Notes: generated by a model not told the origin, from the letters alone. Numbered from the stretch's first letter, positions 1-9,324 are shown. The stretch: 64,000 nucleotides of DNA from Palsa-504 sp963753225 (GCA_963753225.1 CAVWBQ010000049.1:186001-250000); one strand, 5' to 3'. Program-made: numbers and translations.

Positions 1-1003
1 CTGAACGCATGCGCAGGCGTTCGACGAGGGTTTCCATCCGGGTGATTTCACCGGTAACCCGTTGCAGCATCCGGTCAAGGCCGGCGGGCGGGAATGTACC
101 CTGCTGACGGCAGTACTCGGTGAATCCGTGCACGATGGCGGCCGGCCTGCGCAGCTGCAGGCATGTCTGCTCCAGGTGCCCTGCCATGTCAGCCGCCGAC
201 CTGCGCGCCGCGGCTTCGGCCGCATGGCTGGCCTGCAGCCGCCCGCGCATCCTCGCCGCCGCCATGCCGTACCGCCCGTGCTCCCGGCCGGCGAGCACGC
301 TCAGGGATGCCATCACATCCCACGGCCGCCCGACCGCGCCCTGCCCGGCGTCTGCGGCGAGCCTGGCAGCCTCGCGCAGCGGCCGCAAGATCGCCCGCGT
401 CGCGGCGAACGCCGCGGCAGCCAGCAGGACCAGCACGGTGCCCGCCGCGGCCGCGTAGCCCGCGGCAGGCCGCCCGGTACCGGGCAGTCCTGCCATGACT
501 ACCAGCACGCCGGCCGAGCCATGCCCGGCCGGCCCGCTGATGAGGTACCTAAGGTCATCAGGCCCGAACACGAACAGCATGCGCTGCGCCCGGTAGTGCA
601 CGGCCTTGATGACGACCTGCCAGCGCCCGCCGCTCTCTGAGCCGGGCACGGTGACCGGCCCGGTCAGGTGCGCCGCGAGCCACGACTCGCTCGCTGGGAT
701 GGCCGGGCCGCCGGCGCCAGCCGGGGCCGGGATCAGCACCTGCCCGGTCACGCTCAGCAGCTCCATGCCGCAGGGCTCGGGCGGTGCCTGGCCCGGCACC
801 GCGCCGGATTCGGGCACGGCCACCGGGCCGTGGCCCAGCAGGCTGCTGGCGCAGGCCCGCAGCCCTTCATCAGCCTGCCGCATCACATAACCGTCGGCCG
901 CCTGCACACAGACGGCGCCGATAGCGGCCGCGCCGCACGCCACCAAGCACACGGCGACGCATGGCAGCAGCACCCGCAGCGGCACCCGGATGCGCACACC
1001 CAC
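1..1003 (-). CDS. Sensor histidine kinase-like membrane protein, C-terminus beyond window, phosphoacceptor His missing
   Basis: The reverse strand reads openly from a GTG at 1003 to the window edge, so the gene is cut at its C-terminus. The start follows an AGGGGTGAG ribosome-binding site. Residues about 1-25 form a first membrane segment (VRIRVPLRVLLPCVAVCLVA). An extracytoplasmic sensor region follows, then a second hydrophobic segment (AAAGTVLVLLAAAAFAAT), a HAMP-like linker beginning ILRPLREAARLA, and a HisKA-like helix. The H-box, normally HELRTP, reads LQLRRP, so Leu stands at the phosphate-accepting His. The rest of the helix (HGFTEYCR, then ITRMETLVERLR) fits the dimerisation domain. 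The ATPase domain would lie outside the window. It could be a degenerate kinase that acts only through a partner, or a decaying gene. An IS element lies just upstream of its start. Confidence 0.75.
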   Translation of the reverse strand, partial: MGVRIRVPLRVLLPCVAVCLVACGAAAIGAVCVQAADGYVMRQADEGLRACASSLLGHGPVAVPESGAVPGQAPPEPCGMELLSVTGQVLIPAPAGAGGPAIPASESWLAAHLTGPVTVPGSESGGRWQVVIKAVHYRAQRMLFVFGPDDLRYLISGPAGHGSAGVLVVMAGLPGTGRPAAGYAAAAGTVLVLLAAAAFAATRAILRPLREAARLAADAGQGAVGRPWDVMASLSVLAGREHGRYGMAAARMRGRLQASHAAEAAARRSAADMAGHLEQTCLQLRRPAAIVHGFTEYCRQQGTFPPAGLDRMLQRVTGEITRMETLVERLRMRS

Positions 1004-1146
1004 GCATCTAGTCTCACCCCTGGCGCCCGTCAGGAAGCCTCTGAGACGGCCATGTTCCCGCCGGGGAGCCGGTTGGCGCGACGGTGGCGGATTTTCGGGC
1101 TGGAGCAGGGCTAGGCCCGCATAAGTGGCCGTCATGGTTTGACTGT

Positions 1147-2925
1147 CTATTGGGGTTTCTCGGGCCAGGGCAGCGGGATGTTGAGCAGGGCGAGGATGGT
1201 CCGCTGGACCTGGGTGAGCTGGTCCAGGATGATCCCGCTGGTGGTGTAGGTCAGGCAGAGCCCGTCGAAGGCGGCCAGCACGGCGCGGGCGGTGGGCTTG
1301 GCGGCACGGCCTTCGGGCAAGATGCCGGGCAGCGGCACGTCCGGGCCGAGGGCGGCGCGCAATTCGGCCTCGATGAGCCCGAAGATGAGCAGGGCGATGC
1401 CGATGACGGCGATGAGCGCCTCGATCCGGTCGTCGTTGTGCAAGAAGACGGGCCGGACCTTGAGGGTCTGCTTCAGGTCGCGGTGCCGCTGCTCGACGAT
1501 CCACTGGTCTTTGTAGATCTTCAGCACGTCCAGGGCGGTCAGCGGGGTGCCGTCGCCGGGGTCGGGCAGGTTGGCGGCCAGCGCGTACAGCCCGTCGAGG
1601 CGGCTGGCATCAGCGATGGCGGCGGCGTTGCGTGCCCAGGTGATCCAGGGCTTGCCCGCCTTGGTGCCGGTGCGGACGGTGATCAGGCCGGCGGCCTGGC
1701 CGGTGAGGATCTGGGCGACGCGGGCGTCGACCTGTTTCCTGGTCTTGTAGTACCGGCCGCCGAGCCCGTTGCGGATGCGGCTCAGCGCGGCCTCGGCCTT
1801 GGCCAGGGCACGCTCGCGGGCGTCGGCGACCGAGGCCGCTTCCTCTGACGACCAGATGTAGGCAGCACGCAGGTCGTGCCGGGCGCCGGTATCTTCGCTG
1901 GTGACCGGGAACGGGCGCAGCAGGCCCTTCCAGATGTTGCGCTTGCCCGGCGGCAGCCGCCGCTCCCGGCAGGAGACATAGTCCAGCCGTTCTAGTGCGG
2001 CCAGGCCGCCGAGCGGGCCGGCGTCGGCGTCGAACCTGGCCGCCCAGCCGGTATCGGCGCGCAGCGGCACCACGAACCTCACGTGCGCGTCGTCGGCGGC
2101 GCACAGGTTCTCCAGGTGGCCCAGGCCGGAGTCGGCGACGATGACCAGGCCGGGCGGCAGCGCCGCGGCCAGCGTCTCGATCGCGGCCATGAACGCCGGC
2201 GGCTCCCCGGCCGAGCCGGGATGCGGCCGGAAGTACACCGGAACCCCGGCCGGGGCCGTGGCCTGCAGCGTCTTGACCTGCCGGCCGATGGTCCGGTCCG
2301 CGGCCCAGCCCTTCTCCACCACGGCGGAGCCGGGGTAGTGCCCGGCGAACCGGACCGCGGTCAGGTCCAGGTGCAGCCGGGAGGCATCCGCGACGGCGAA
2401 CCGGCGCACCGCGGCCAGCAGCAGCTTGCCGCGCACCCCCTCAGCCGCCGGGGCCAGCGCCTCCAGCGACCGGCCCAGCCGGTCATCGTTCAGCAGCGCC
2501 GCCGGCACGCCCAGCAGCTCGGCGACCGCCGCCGAGGACGCCCACCCGGCAATGTCATACAGCGGCGCCGGCGAGCACAGCCGGCTCGCCGCCAGCACCG
2601 CCGTGATCTCCCCGTGCCCGGCCAGCGCCCGGCCCCGCCGCGGGATCACCGCGTCCACGATCCCGGCCACATCCAGGGCACGCAGGTAGTGCGCCACCAC
2701 CAGCAGCGGCCCCACGTGCCGCCGGGTGCCCGGCGGCGGCTGGTGCAGCCGGGCCAGCCCGGCGGCCAGCTGCTCCAGCTGCCCGCCGGCCACCAGCTCA
2801 TCCAGGCGGCCCAGGTTTGCCACAACATGCTGGCGCACCCGGCCGCCCTCGCGCCGGCCCTCGACCAGCTCCAGGTACTCGTAGCTGCGCCCGCCGCGGC
2901 GGACAGTCTTCACCTTCGGATACAT
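1147..2925 (-). CDS. IS1634-family transposase (IS4 superfamily, DDE type)
   Basis: This 592-aa protein begins MYPKVKTVRRGGRSYEYLEL, the typical N-terminus of IS1634-type transposases, and its length is normal for the family. The first catalytic Asp probably lies in VIVADSGLGHLENL. Near the C-terminus, QWIVEQRHRDLKQTLKVRP resembles the conserved E-x6-K region of IS4-type enzymes, followed by a hydrophobic stretch (VIGIALLIFGLIEAEL). It catalyses cut-and-paste transposition of its own element. The frame is open throughout, so it may be functional. The ATG lies at the edge of a TGTTGT-C-ACAACA palindrome with no clear ribosome-binding site, which would fit leaderless or self-repressed expression. 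Confidence 0.88.
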   Translation of the reverse strand: MYPKVKTVRRGGRSYEYLELVEGRREGGRVRQHVVANLGRLDELVAGGQLEQLAAGLARLHQPPPGTRRHVGPLLVVAHYLRALDVAGIVDAVIPRRGRALAGHGEITAVLAASRLCSPAPLYDIAGWASSAAVAELLGVPAALLNDDRLGRSLEALAPAAEGVRGKLLLAAVRRFAVADASRLHLDLTAVRFAGHYPGSAVVEKGWAADRTIGRQVKTLQATAPAGVPVYFRPHPGSAGEPPAFMAAIETLAAALPPGLVIVADSGLGHLENLCAADDAHVRFVVPLRADTGWAARFDADAGPLGGLAALERLDYVSCRERRLPPGKRNIWKGLLRPFPVTSEDTGARHDLRAAYIWSSEEAASVADARERALAKAEAALSRIRNGLGGRYYKTRKQVDARVAQILTGQAAGLITVRTGTKAGKPWITWARNAAAIADASRLDGLYALAANLPDPGDGTPLTALDVLKIYKDQWIVEQRHRDLKQTLKVRPVFLHNDDRIEALIAVIGIALLIFGLIEAELRAALGPDVPLPGILPEGRAAKPTARAVLAAFDGLCLTYTTSGIILDQLTQVQRTILALLNIPLPWPEKPQ

Positions 2926-2937
2926 GTTGTCACAACA
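2925..2937. promoter_or_regulatory. Palindrome at the transposase start codon
   Basis: TGTTGTCACAACA is a perfect 6-bp inverted repeat around one base and touches the transposase ATG. The related string TTTGCCACAACA occurs twice nearby, at 2816-2827 and 3003-3014. It may be a transposase or host-protein binding site controlling transposition. The role is inferred. Confidence 0.4.
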
Positions 2938-3088
2938 CTAGAAGGCCAGGCCGGGCCGCTGCCAGGCGACACGCCGGGCACAAGCCCGCTAACCGGCCCT
3001 AGTTTGCCACAACACGGTGACAGCAGCCCGCGCCGCTCCCGCCGCGAAGCCGCACGTCAGAACCCAAGAAAACGCTCACGCCAAGACC

Positions 3089-4249
3089 TTAGTAAGTGGA
3101 AAAGGGGTAGGCGCGGCTCGGGATGATGACGTATTTCGAGCCGGTCGCCTGCCGGCCGTAGCCGGCGATCGCTTCGAGGGAGAGCGTGCCCGGGAGTGAT
3201 ACTTGCGCTGTGTAGCTGCTGGCGAACGTAGTGGTGAGCCCGGCAGCGACCTGGTCACGCAGCTGCGCGACGCGCGCCAGGCCGGCCTTCTGTAGGAACG
3301 GCGTCAGCAGCCACCCGCCGATGCCCCAGGCCGTGCCATAGCTGCGGGTCAGCTCGGTCGGGCCGCGGTCAAGCGATCCGTAGATGTAGACCTGCTTGTG
3401 CACGGCCGACCCGTACCTGCTGTAGCCGCCCGCGGCGGCGCTAGCGGCGGCTTCCATGCCCGTGAGGATCTGGCTCGCCAGCGGGCCGCCGCCGATGGCG
3501 TCGAAGGCGAGCGTGGCACTGGTTGCCTTGAGCGCGCCGGTCAGCTCGGTCATGAAGCCGGCGGATGTCGAATTGCAGACATGGACGGCACCAGCCGCGC
3601 GGAGCATCGCTTCCTGGCCTGGCTTCCGCACGATGTTCACGAGCGGAATCTGCTGCTCGATGCAGAGCCGGCTGAGCATCTGGCCAAGGTTGGAGGCCGC
3701 GGCTGTATGCACGAGCGCGCTGTGATTCTCCGTCCGCATGGTCTCGACCATGCCGAGCACCGTCATCGGGTTCACGAACGAGGCTGCGCCGTCGATCGCC
3801 GTCGCCCCGGCAGGGAGCTCCAGGCACAGCGCGACGTTGACCGACCGGTACTGCGAGTACATTCCGCCGCCTGCCGCAGCGACGACCTTGCCCAGAAGAG
3901 CCTGCGCAGCCGGGGACTCGCCCGCCGCCACGACCGTGCCCGCGCCCTCGTTGCCGACCGGCATGGACGTCCCTACCCGGCCGGCCAGGCCGCGCATGGC
4001 GGCATCGGGGATGGGCGCGGTGACGACCGGGCGCTCAGCAGATCCGCTCGCCACTGCGGCAGCCATGTCAGCCCCGCCGAAGAGCAGGCCCATGTCTGAC
4101 GGGTTGAGCGGTGCTGCCTCAACCCTGATGACGACCTCGTCTGGTCCCGGCTCTGACACCGGCACCATGTCCAGGAACAGCTCGAGCATCTGATCGGCTC
4201 TGACCAGCGATCGCAGCTGGAGCGCCTCGGCCGGAATCTCTGCGGACAT
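3089..4249 (-). CDS. Medium-chain dehydrogenase/reductase, quinone-reductase-like zinc-binding dehydrogenase family
   Basis: This 386-aa protein has the GroES-like N-terminal domain of the MDR superfamily (VVIRVEAAPLNPSDMGLLF, then VGNEGAGTVVAAG) and a Rossmann domain with HTAAASNLGQML in place of the AAGGVG nucleotide-binding loop. It would catalyse an NAD(P)H-dependent reduction or oxidation of a small organic substrate in the cytoplasm. The substrate cannot be read from sequence. The ATG at 4249 follows a GAGAGGAT ribosome-binding site. It is divergent from the methyltransferase at 4377 across a 127-bp region that must hold both promoters. Its last codons run close to the IS element, but the protein looks complete. 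Confidence 0.82.
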   Translation of the reverse strand: MSAEIPAEALQLRSLVRADQMLELFLDMVPVSEPGPDEVVIRVEAAPLNPSDMGLLFGGADMAAAVASGSAERPVVTAPIPDAAMRGLAGRVGTSMPVGNEGAGTVVAAGESPAAQALLGKVVAAAGGGMYSQYRSVNVALCLELPAGATAIDGAASFVNPMTVLGMVETMRTENHSALVHTAAASNLGQMLSRLCIEQQIPLVNIVRKPGQEAMLRAAGAVHVCNSTSAGFMTELTGALKATSATLAFDAIGGGPLASQILTGMEAAASAAAGGYSRYGSAVHKQVYIYGSLDRGPTELTRSYGTAWGIGGWLLTPFLQKAGLARVAQLRDQVAAGLTTTFASSYTAQVSLPGTLSLEAIAGYGRQATGSKYVIIPSRAYPFSTY

Positions 4250-4376
4250 AGGTGAGATCCTCTCAGAGCGCGCCGGCCAGCCGCTCGTAATCGCTCAGCA
4301 TGGCTGACAAGATATGCCGTGTTTCACGAGACCGTCTATATGCACGTAACGGCAGCCAGAAGGGAAGGCGGGGGCA

Positions 4377-5114
4377 ATGTCCGGCGCGCAGCTGTATGAC
4401 ACCATCGGAGCCACTTACACCGTGACGCGGCGCACCGAGCCGCGGATCGCCGCGCAGGTCTGGGCTGCGCTCGGCGATGCGCGGACCGTGCTGAATGTCG
4501 GGGCCGGCACCGGGTCCTACGAGCCCCCCGGCCGCGACGTCACCGCGGTGGAACCGTCGGCGGTCATGCGGGCGCAGCGTCCCGCCGACGCAGCGCCGTG
4601 CGTGGCTGGCACCGCGGAGAGCCTTCCGTTCGAGGACCAGTCCTTCGACGCCGCGATGGCTTTTGCCACCATCGATCACTGGACCGACCCGATCGCCGGG
4701 CTGCGCGAGATGCGGCGCGTCGCGCGCCGCGTGGTGGTGTTCACGAACGACGCCAGTGACCCTGATCGATTCTGGCTGAATCGCGACTACCTGCCCGAGC
4801 ACAACAACCTCTGGGCCGGCCGGCCTTCCCTGACCGAGCTGGCCCGCGCGATCGCAGCCCGGACCGAACCGGTGCCCATCCCGTGGGACTGCGCTGACGG
4901 CTTCTACGAGGCCTACTGGCGCCGGCCCGAGGCCTACCTCGACGAGAATGTCCGCCGCGGAATGTCGATCTGGGCCAGAGTAGGTTCGGACGCCGAGCAG
5001 CGGGCAGTGCACAGCCTCCGTGACGACCTCGCATCCGGCCGGTGGGCCGAACGCAACCGCGACCTCCTCGATCTCGACGCAGCAGAGCTTGACAGTCGCC
5101 TGCTTATCGCCTGA
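4377..5114 (+). CDS. Class I SAM-dependent methyltransferase
   Basis: A 245-aa protein of the Methyltransf_11/25 type. Motif I is VLNVGAGTGSYEPPG near residue 40, the acidic residue binding the SAM ribose is in VTAVEPS, and the post-motif region is SLPFEDQSFDAAMAFATIDHW. It would transfer a methyl group from SAM to an unidentified small molecule. The C-terminal half (about residues 140-245) is more hydrophilic and probably shapes the acceptor pocket. The ATG follows a purine-rich AAGGCGGGGG stretch. It is transcribed away from the MDR gene. Several other unrelated methyltransferases lie in this window, but none shares an obvious operon with it. Confidence 0.82.
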   Translation: MSGAQLYDTIGATYTVTRRTEPRIAAQVWAALGDARTVLNVGAGTGSYEPPGRDVTAVEPSAVMRAQRPADAAPCVAGTAESLPFEDQSFDAAMAFATIDHWTDPIAGLREMRRVARRVVVFTNDASDPDRFWLNRDYLPEHNNLWAGRPSLTELARAIAARTEPVPIPWDCADGFYEAYWRRPEAYLDENVRRGMSIWARVGSDAEQRAVHSLRDDLASGRWAERNRDLLDLDAAELDSRLLIA

Positions 5115-5551
5115 ACCCGCCACAGCTGGATACCACTTCGCTGCCCGAGGCCACGGGCGTTCCAGGCCTTGGCTCGTACCGGTCAACGGTCAGCTTCAAA
5201 GCCTCACTCCAGCATCTCGCGGATGCCGTGCAACTGCGAGGGCTCCGGCATTGCGACCAGCACGATCACGCTCGTTTACGGCTGGTCGCAGGGTCGGGAC
5301 AGCCTCCCGCGAGTGCTCGTACTCAGAGCTGTAAGTCGCTTGCCGCCGTTCTGATTGCCCAGAGGCAGTTCGGTCCTGAGCAGCGATGGCGCGCAGAGCA
5401 GGCTGATCTGAGCAGTCAGATAAGGCTGGAGACGCCTGCGCTGTGCCGTTCGCTCGTTTTAGCGCCGTTCCAGCGCCCTTCCAGCGGTGCGTGCCACCGT
5501 GGCGGCACAACGACCGCAACGGGGGGGCACGACACGTCCTCCCGGACGCTT
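5115..5551. other. Intergenic region with no recognisable gene
   Basis: About 435 bp between the methyltransferase and the TIGR03118 gene. Open frames here have no recognisable protein features. A run of eight G lies near 5520-5527. It presumably holds the promoter of the downstream secreted protein. No operator or stem-loop stands out. Confidence 0.5.
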
Positions 5552-6751
5552 ATGTGGGAGGACTCAGCAAATGATGCGAGCGACAACCCCGAGGATTGCC
5601 ATCGCGCGGGGCCGCGGTGGTCGCGGCACCTGTGGCCATTGGCCGCGCTTGTGGCCGCCGGGACCGTGCTGCCGGTGACGGCCGGCGTCGCCTCGGCGGG
5701 TGTGCGCGACTCGGCGTACCGGCAGGTGAACCTGCGCTCTGATGTCCCCGGTCTCGCCGCCGTGACAGACCCGGATCTGGTGAACTCCTGGGGAGTTTCC
5801 GCCTCTCCGGGCACCGACCAGGCACCGGGCGGAGCGCTGTGGGTGTCGGACAACGGGAAGGACAAGACCACCCTTTACACCTCGGGAACGGCCACGACCG
5901 TCAACAAGGCTGGCCTGATCGTCACGATCACCTCTGGCGCTCCGACCGGCCAGGTGTTCAACGGCGACGCGAACCCGAACAACTTCGTCGTGCATGACGC
6001 CGCCGGCCACTCGGGTCCGGCGGCCTTCATTTTCGCCTCGGAAAACGGCGGGATCGACGGCTGGAACCCCAACGTCGGCGTGGCCGCAGGCGCTAACCCG
6101 CCGTCCACGGTGACAGAGGTCGCGCGTGACAACGGCGCCAACGCGGTCTACAAGGGCCTGGCACAGGCCCAGGCGTCGGATGGCAAGACCTACCTATACG
6201 CCACCAACTTCCGGGCCAGGCGGGTCGAGGTCTACAACAGTGACTTCAAGCCGGTCGAACTGCCCGGCGGCCTGTTCGTGGACCGCCGGCTTCCGGCCGG
6301 TTACGCGCCATTCGACATCGCGGAATTCGGGGGCAAACTCTACGTGACCTATGCGAAGCAGGACGCAGGCCTCGAAGATGACGTGGCCGGGCCGGGCCAC
6401 GGATTCGTGGACGTCTTCACTAACGACGGTGCGCTCATCCGCCGGCTGGTCACCCGGGGCGCGCTGAACTCGCCATGGGGGCTCGCCCTGGCCCCGGACA
6501 ACTTCGGCAGGTTCAGCGGAGCACTGCTCGTCGGCAACTTCGGCAATGGCCACATCAACGCCTACAACCCGGACACCGGCGCGCACCTGGGTCAGCTACG
6601 CAGGGCCAACGGCCAGCCGATCGCCATCGAAGGCCTGTGGAGCCTGCGTTTCGGCAACGGGAACGCCGCCAAGACCAACGAGCTGATCTTCTCGTCCGGG
6701 CCAGATGACGAGACACATGGCCTGCTCGGAAAGCTCGTCTTGGCTAGCTGA
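5552..6751 (+). CDS. Secreted TIGR03118-family protein, start region possibly frameshifted
   Basis: The family is recognised from YRQVNLRSDVPG, DLVNSWGVSASPG, FVVHDAAGH and SPWGLALAPDNFGRFSG, features of TIGR03118 proteins, which are predicted NHL/beta-propeller-like secreted proteins of unknown function. A signal peptide is clear (hydrophobic WPLAALVAAGTVLPVTAG, then ASA). The in-frame ATG at 5552 has a poor ribosome-binding site and gives an acidic leader that is odd for a signal peptide. A strong GGGAGGA site sits 8 nt before ATGATG at 5571, which is in another frame and would give MMRATTPRIAIARG, a far more typical leader. A one-base indel near 5605-5615 may therefore have shifted the start. 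A strong terminator follows the gene. Confidence 0.8.
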   Translation: MWEDSANDASDNPEDCHRAGPRWSRHLWPLAALVAAGTVLPVTAGVASAGVRDSAYRQVNLRSDVPGLAAVTDPDLVNSWGVSASPGTDQAPGGALWVSDNGKDKTTLYTSGTATTVNKAGLIVTITSGAPTGQVFNGDANPNNFVVHDAAGHSGPAAFIFASENGGIDGWNPNVGVAAGANPPSTVTEVARDNGANAVYKGLAQAQASDGKTYLYATNFRARRVEVYNSDFKPVELPGGLFVDRRLPAGYAPFDIAEFGGKLYVTYAKQDAGLEDDVAGPGHGFVDVFTNDGALIRRLVTRGALNSPWGLALAPDNFGRFSGALLVGNFGNGHINAYNPDTGAHLGQLRRANGQPIAIEGLWSLRFGNGNAAKTNELIFSSGPDDETHGLLGKLVLAS

Positions 6752-6790
6752 AATAGCCTTGGTGCGGAGCTGCAGCAGGCCCCGCAAGCT

Positions 6791-6830
6791 GGCGTCTGGC
6801 CGGGCCCGCTCGCGGCCCCGGCCAGACGCC
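6791..6830 (+). terminator. Rho-independent-like stem-loop after the TIGR03118 gene
   Basis: GGCGTCTGGCCGGG at 6791-6804 pairs perfectly with CCCGGCCAGACGCC at 6817-6830 across a 12-nt loop. It lies 40 bp after the stop codon at 6751. There is no U-tract, which is common for actinobacterial terminators. Confidence 0.8.
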
Positions 6831-6922
6831 TACCGGTGCCCGCCTATTCGTGCACCCCGCCACCGTCATGCCGACAGTCGCGGCATCAATCACACGGACT
6901 CAAACACATAGCGGGAGGGCCG

Positions 6923-7768
6923 ATGCCGGGCAGCGATGAGATCCAAGACGTTCAGCGGACGACATGGGCCGAGCTCTCTGCGGGCTGGGAGAAGTGGGAC
7001 TCGGTCATCATGGATCAGCTGGGCCCGGTCGGCGCAGCGATGATCGGGCGTCTCGGCATCGCCGGTGATCAGCAGCATCTCGACATTGCCGCGGGCACTG
7101 GCGAGCCGGGGCTGACCGTCGCCAGGCTCGCGCCGGGGGGACACGTCGTCCTGACCGACCTTGCGGCTGAGATGCTCGACATCGCGACGCGGCGAGCGGA
7201 CGCGCAGGGGATCACCAATTTTGAGACCAGGGTGTGCAGCGCCGGCGACCTGCCATTCGGTGACGCGGCGTTCGACAGTATCTCGGTGCGCTTCGGGTAC
7301 ATGTTCTTTCCCGACGTCGCCGAGGCGACCGCCGAGTTCGCGCGCGTGCTCAGGCCGGGCGGACGTCTGTGCTCGTCGGTATGGGCCGGACCCGGGCAAA
7401 ACCCGTGGACGACGATCGCCATGCAGGCAATCGCGGCGGAGGCGGTGATGGCGCCCCCCGGCCCGGACGGGCCGGGTATGTTCCGGTGCGCTGCCCCGGG
7501 ATACGTCAGTGCCCTGTACGAGGCCGCGGGGCTGCGCGACGTTGCCGAGTGGGACGTCGGCGTCGAACTCGTGACGGACTCGCCCGCGCAGTACTGGGAG
7601 ATGATCAGCGAGCACGTCTCGCTCGCAGTTGCGGCGCTTGCGCAGGTCGGCGAACCGGCGCGGGAGCGGATCGCGAAAGCCGTCATCGCCAGGGTCAGCA
7701 CCTACGAAGAAGACGACGGCAGGGTAAGGATTCCGGGCGTGGCCCGCTGCATCGCCGGCACGAAGTAG
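6923..7768 (+). CDS. UbiE/COQ5-like SAM-dependent methyltransferase
   Basis: A 281-aa class I methyltransferase. Motif I is LDIAAGTGEPGLTVA, motif II is VVLTDLAAEMLDIA, and the post-motif region is DLPFGDAAFDSISVRFGYMFFPD, close to the UbiE/COQ5 menaquinone methyltransferase group. LRPGGRLCSSVW marks motif III. The C-terminal part, ending VARCIAGTK, is typical of homologues that methylate small aromatic or lipid substrates. The ATG at 6923 follows GGGAGGG and fixes the start. It lies 92 bp after the terminator, so it has its own promoter. The next frame downstream is the broken LAL regulator. The substrate is unknown, and a true UbiE is unlikely because no menaquinone genes are nearby. Confidence 0.83.
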   Translation: MPGSDEIQDVQRTTWAELSAGWEKWDSVIMDQLGPVGAAMIGRLGIAGDQQHLDIAAGTGEPGLTVARLAPGGHVVLTDLAAEMLDIATRRADAQGITNFETRVCSAGDLPFGDAAFDSISVRFGYMFFPDVAEATAEFARVLRPGGRLCSSVWAGPGQNPWTTIAMQAIAAEAVMAPPGPDGPGMFRCAAPGYVSALYEAAGLRDVAEWDVGVELVTDSPAQYWEMISEHVSLAVAALAQVGEPARERIAKAVIARVSTYEEDDGRVRIPGVARCIAGTK

Positions 7769-7798
7769 GGACGCCCGGCCCGGAGCGTCTGCGCACAG

Positions 7799-9246
7799 TT
7801 GCCGAGCCGCCGCTCTTGGGCTCTGAGAGGAAGCTATGAGCGGGCGCTGACGGCTTCCCGGATGGCCGCCCTCGGCGACCTGGACTTGGCCCTGAACTTG
7901 CTCGTAGCCGCCGCCTCCCGCTGCTACTGGGGCAACCTGCGCGCGGAGGGACGCGCCGTGATCCTCGCGGCCGACGCGATCGCGTCAGACTCTGACGATC
8001 ATCGGATGCTGTACATCCAGGCCTGGGCGGCGCCGATCGAACGTGGCGAGGTCGTGCTGCGCGAGTTCGACCGTGCCGAAATTCAAGCCGACGCCGCGGC
8101 GCTCTTTCGCCAGGGCATGGCGGTATGCCTCGCCGGAGGATTCGACCGGGCGGCGCCGCTGCTGGCCGCGTCCGCGCGGCGGTTGCGCGAGCAGGGGCGA
8201 CTGCGCCTGCTCGGGCAGGTCCTGTCGCTCCAGGCCTGGGCGGCGGTCCAGGTGGGCGACTTCGCCGTAGCCGTACCTGCGGCTGAGGAGGCCCGACGGC
8301 TTGCATCCGAACTCGAACGTCCCGAGTCGAAGACCGCAGCCCAGATCGCGGAGGCACAAATCGCGGCGCTCCGCGGAGACCGGAAGCGGTAGCGGAACTC
8401 ACCGCCCAAGCCGAGATCGTCGCGCTGCCGATCGGCGCGCCGGGCCTGCTCAGCCCGGTGCTGTACGCCCGCGGCACGCTCGAACTCGGATACGGGCGGC
8501 ACGCCGAGGCCTACGAGCATCTGCGCCGCATCCATGAACCAGGCGACCCGGCGTGCCATTATCTGAACACCCGCCAGATGATCGGTGATTTCACCGAAGC
8601 CGCGGTGCGCGGCGGCCACCGGGACGAGGCGCTGGCACTGGTGCGGGAGCTCGAACCCCTGGCACGCCGGCCGCCATCACCATGGTTCGGCCTCCATTTG
8701 CTCTACGCCCGCCTGCATCTGGCTACCGACGACGAGGCCGGGCCCGCCTTCGAGGACGCGCTGGGCCGGGACCTGTCCGCGTGGCCGGTGGTCCAGGCGC
8801 GGATCAAGCTCGCCTACGGCGAGTGGCTGCGGCGACACCGTCGGCAGGTCGAGTCACGCGCCCCGTTGCGAACCGCCCGCGACGCGTTCGACGCGCTCGG
8901 GATGAGTCCCTGGGCCGAACGGGCCCGCCAGGAGCTGCGCGCCGCGGGTGAGAGCAGCCAGCGGCGCGAACGCGACTCGCTCGACGACCTCACGCCCCAG
9001 GAGTTGCAGATCGTCCAGATGGTCGCGCAAGGGCTCAGCAACCGGGTCATCGCGGAACGGCTGTACCTCTCGCGCCGTACGGTCGAGTCGCATCTGTATC
9101 GCGTGTTCCCCAAACTCGGCGTGAGCTCTCGCGCGCAGCTAGTCAGCGTACTGGGGCCAAGGCTGGGGACTGCCATCGAAGCGCTTCCGCTCGGTGATCG
9201 CCGTCGGCAGCAGTTCGGCCCGGTATTTGCTGGCGCGACGCTATAG
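7799..9246 (+). pseudogene. LuxR-type LAL transcriptional regulator, N-terminus lost and frameshifted
   Basis: Two adjacent frames form the C-terminal half of a large ATP-binding LuxR (LAL/MalT-like) regulator. The first part (7799-8392) holds TPR-like helices (GDLDLALNLLVAAASRCYWG). The second (from about 8395) continues them and ends in a LuxR helix-turn-helix (LTPQELQIVQMVAQGLSNRVIAE then LYLSRRTVESHLYRVFPKLGVSSR). Reading switches by one base near 8384, where loss of one G from a CGG/GAA junction explains the TAG stop. The N-terminal AAA+ ATPase of about 400 residues is absent. The methyltransferase stop lies only 30 bp before the preserved part. It is therefore a remnant, although the HTH module alone could still be expressed from an internal start. 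Confidence 0.85.
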
Positions 9247-9324
9247 TCCATTATGTCTAGCGAAATACTCGGCAAAGCCATTCCGTTATACCAGTTGCCC
9301 TCGATAGAACCCGGAACGGAGGTC

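Larger units (their letters stand above)
1109..3015 (-). mobile_element. IS1634-family-like insertion sequence, ends approximate
   Basis: One long transposase gene on the reverse strand occupies the element, with about 40 bp and 90 bp of flanking non-coding DNA. Imperfect CTAGG(G)CC-type sequences occur near 1110-1118 and, inverted, near 2994-3003, and may belong to the terminal repeats. I could not define perfect inverted repeats or a target-site duplication, so the boundaries are estimates. The element separates the truncated kinase gene from the MDR gene at 3089. Confidence 0.55.

Noticed and set aside
1096..3032. CGGGCTG inverted pair as IS ends
   Set aside because: Only 7 bp match with no continuation, so it is too weak to define the termini.
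4263..5186. A 307-aa reverse frame over the 4377 methyltransferase
   Set aside because: It is the mirror of the real gene, with Arg/Gly/Val-rich random composition and no motif.
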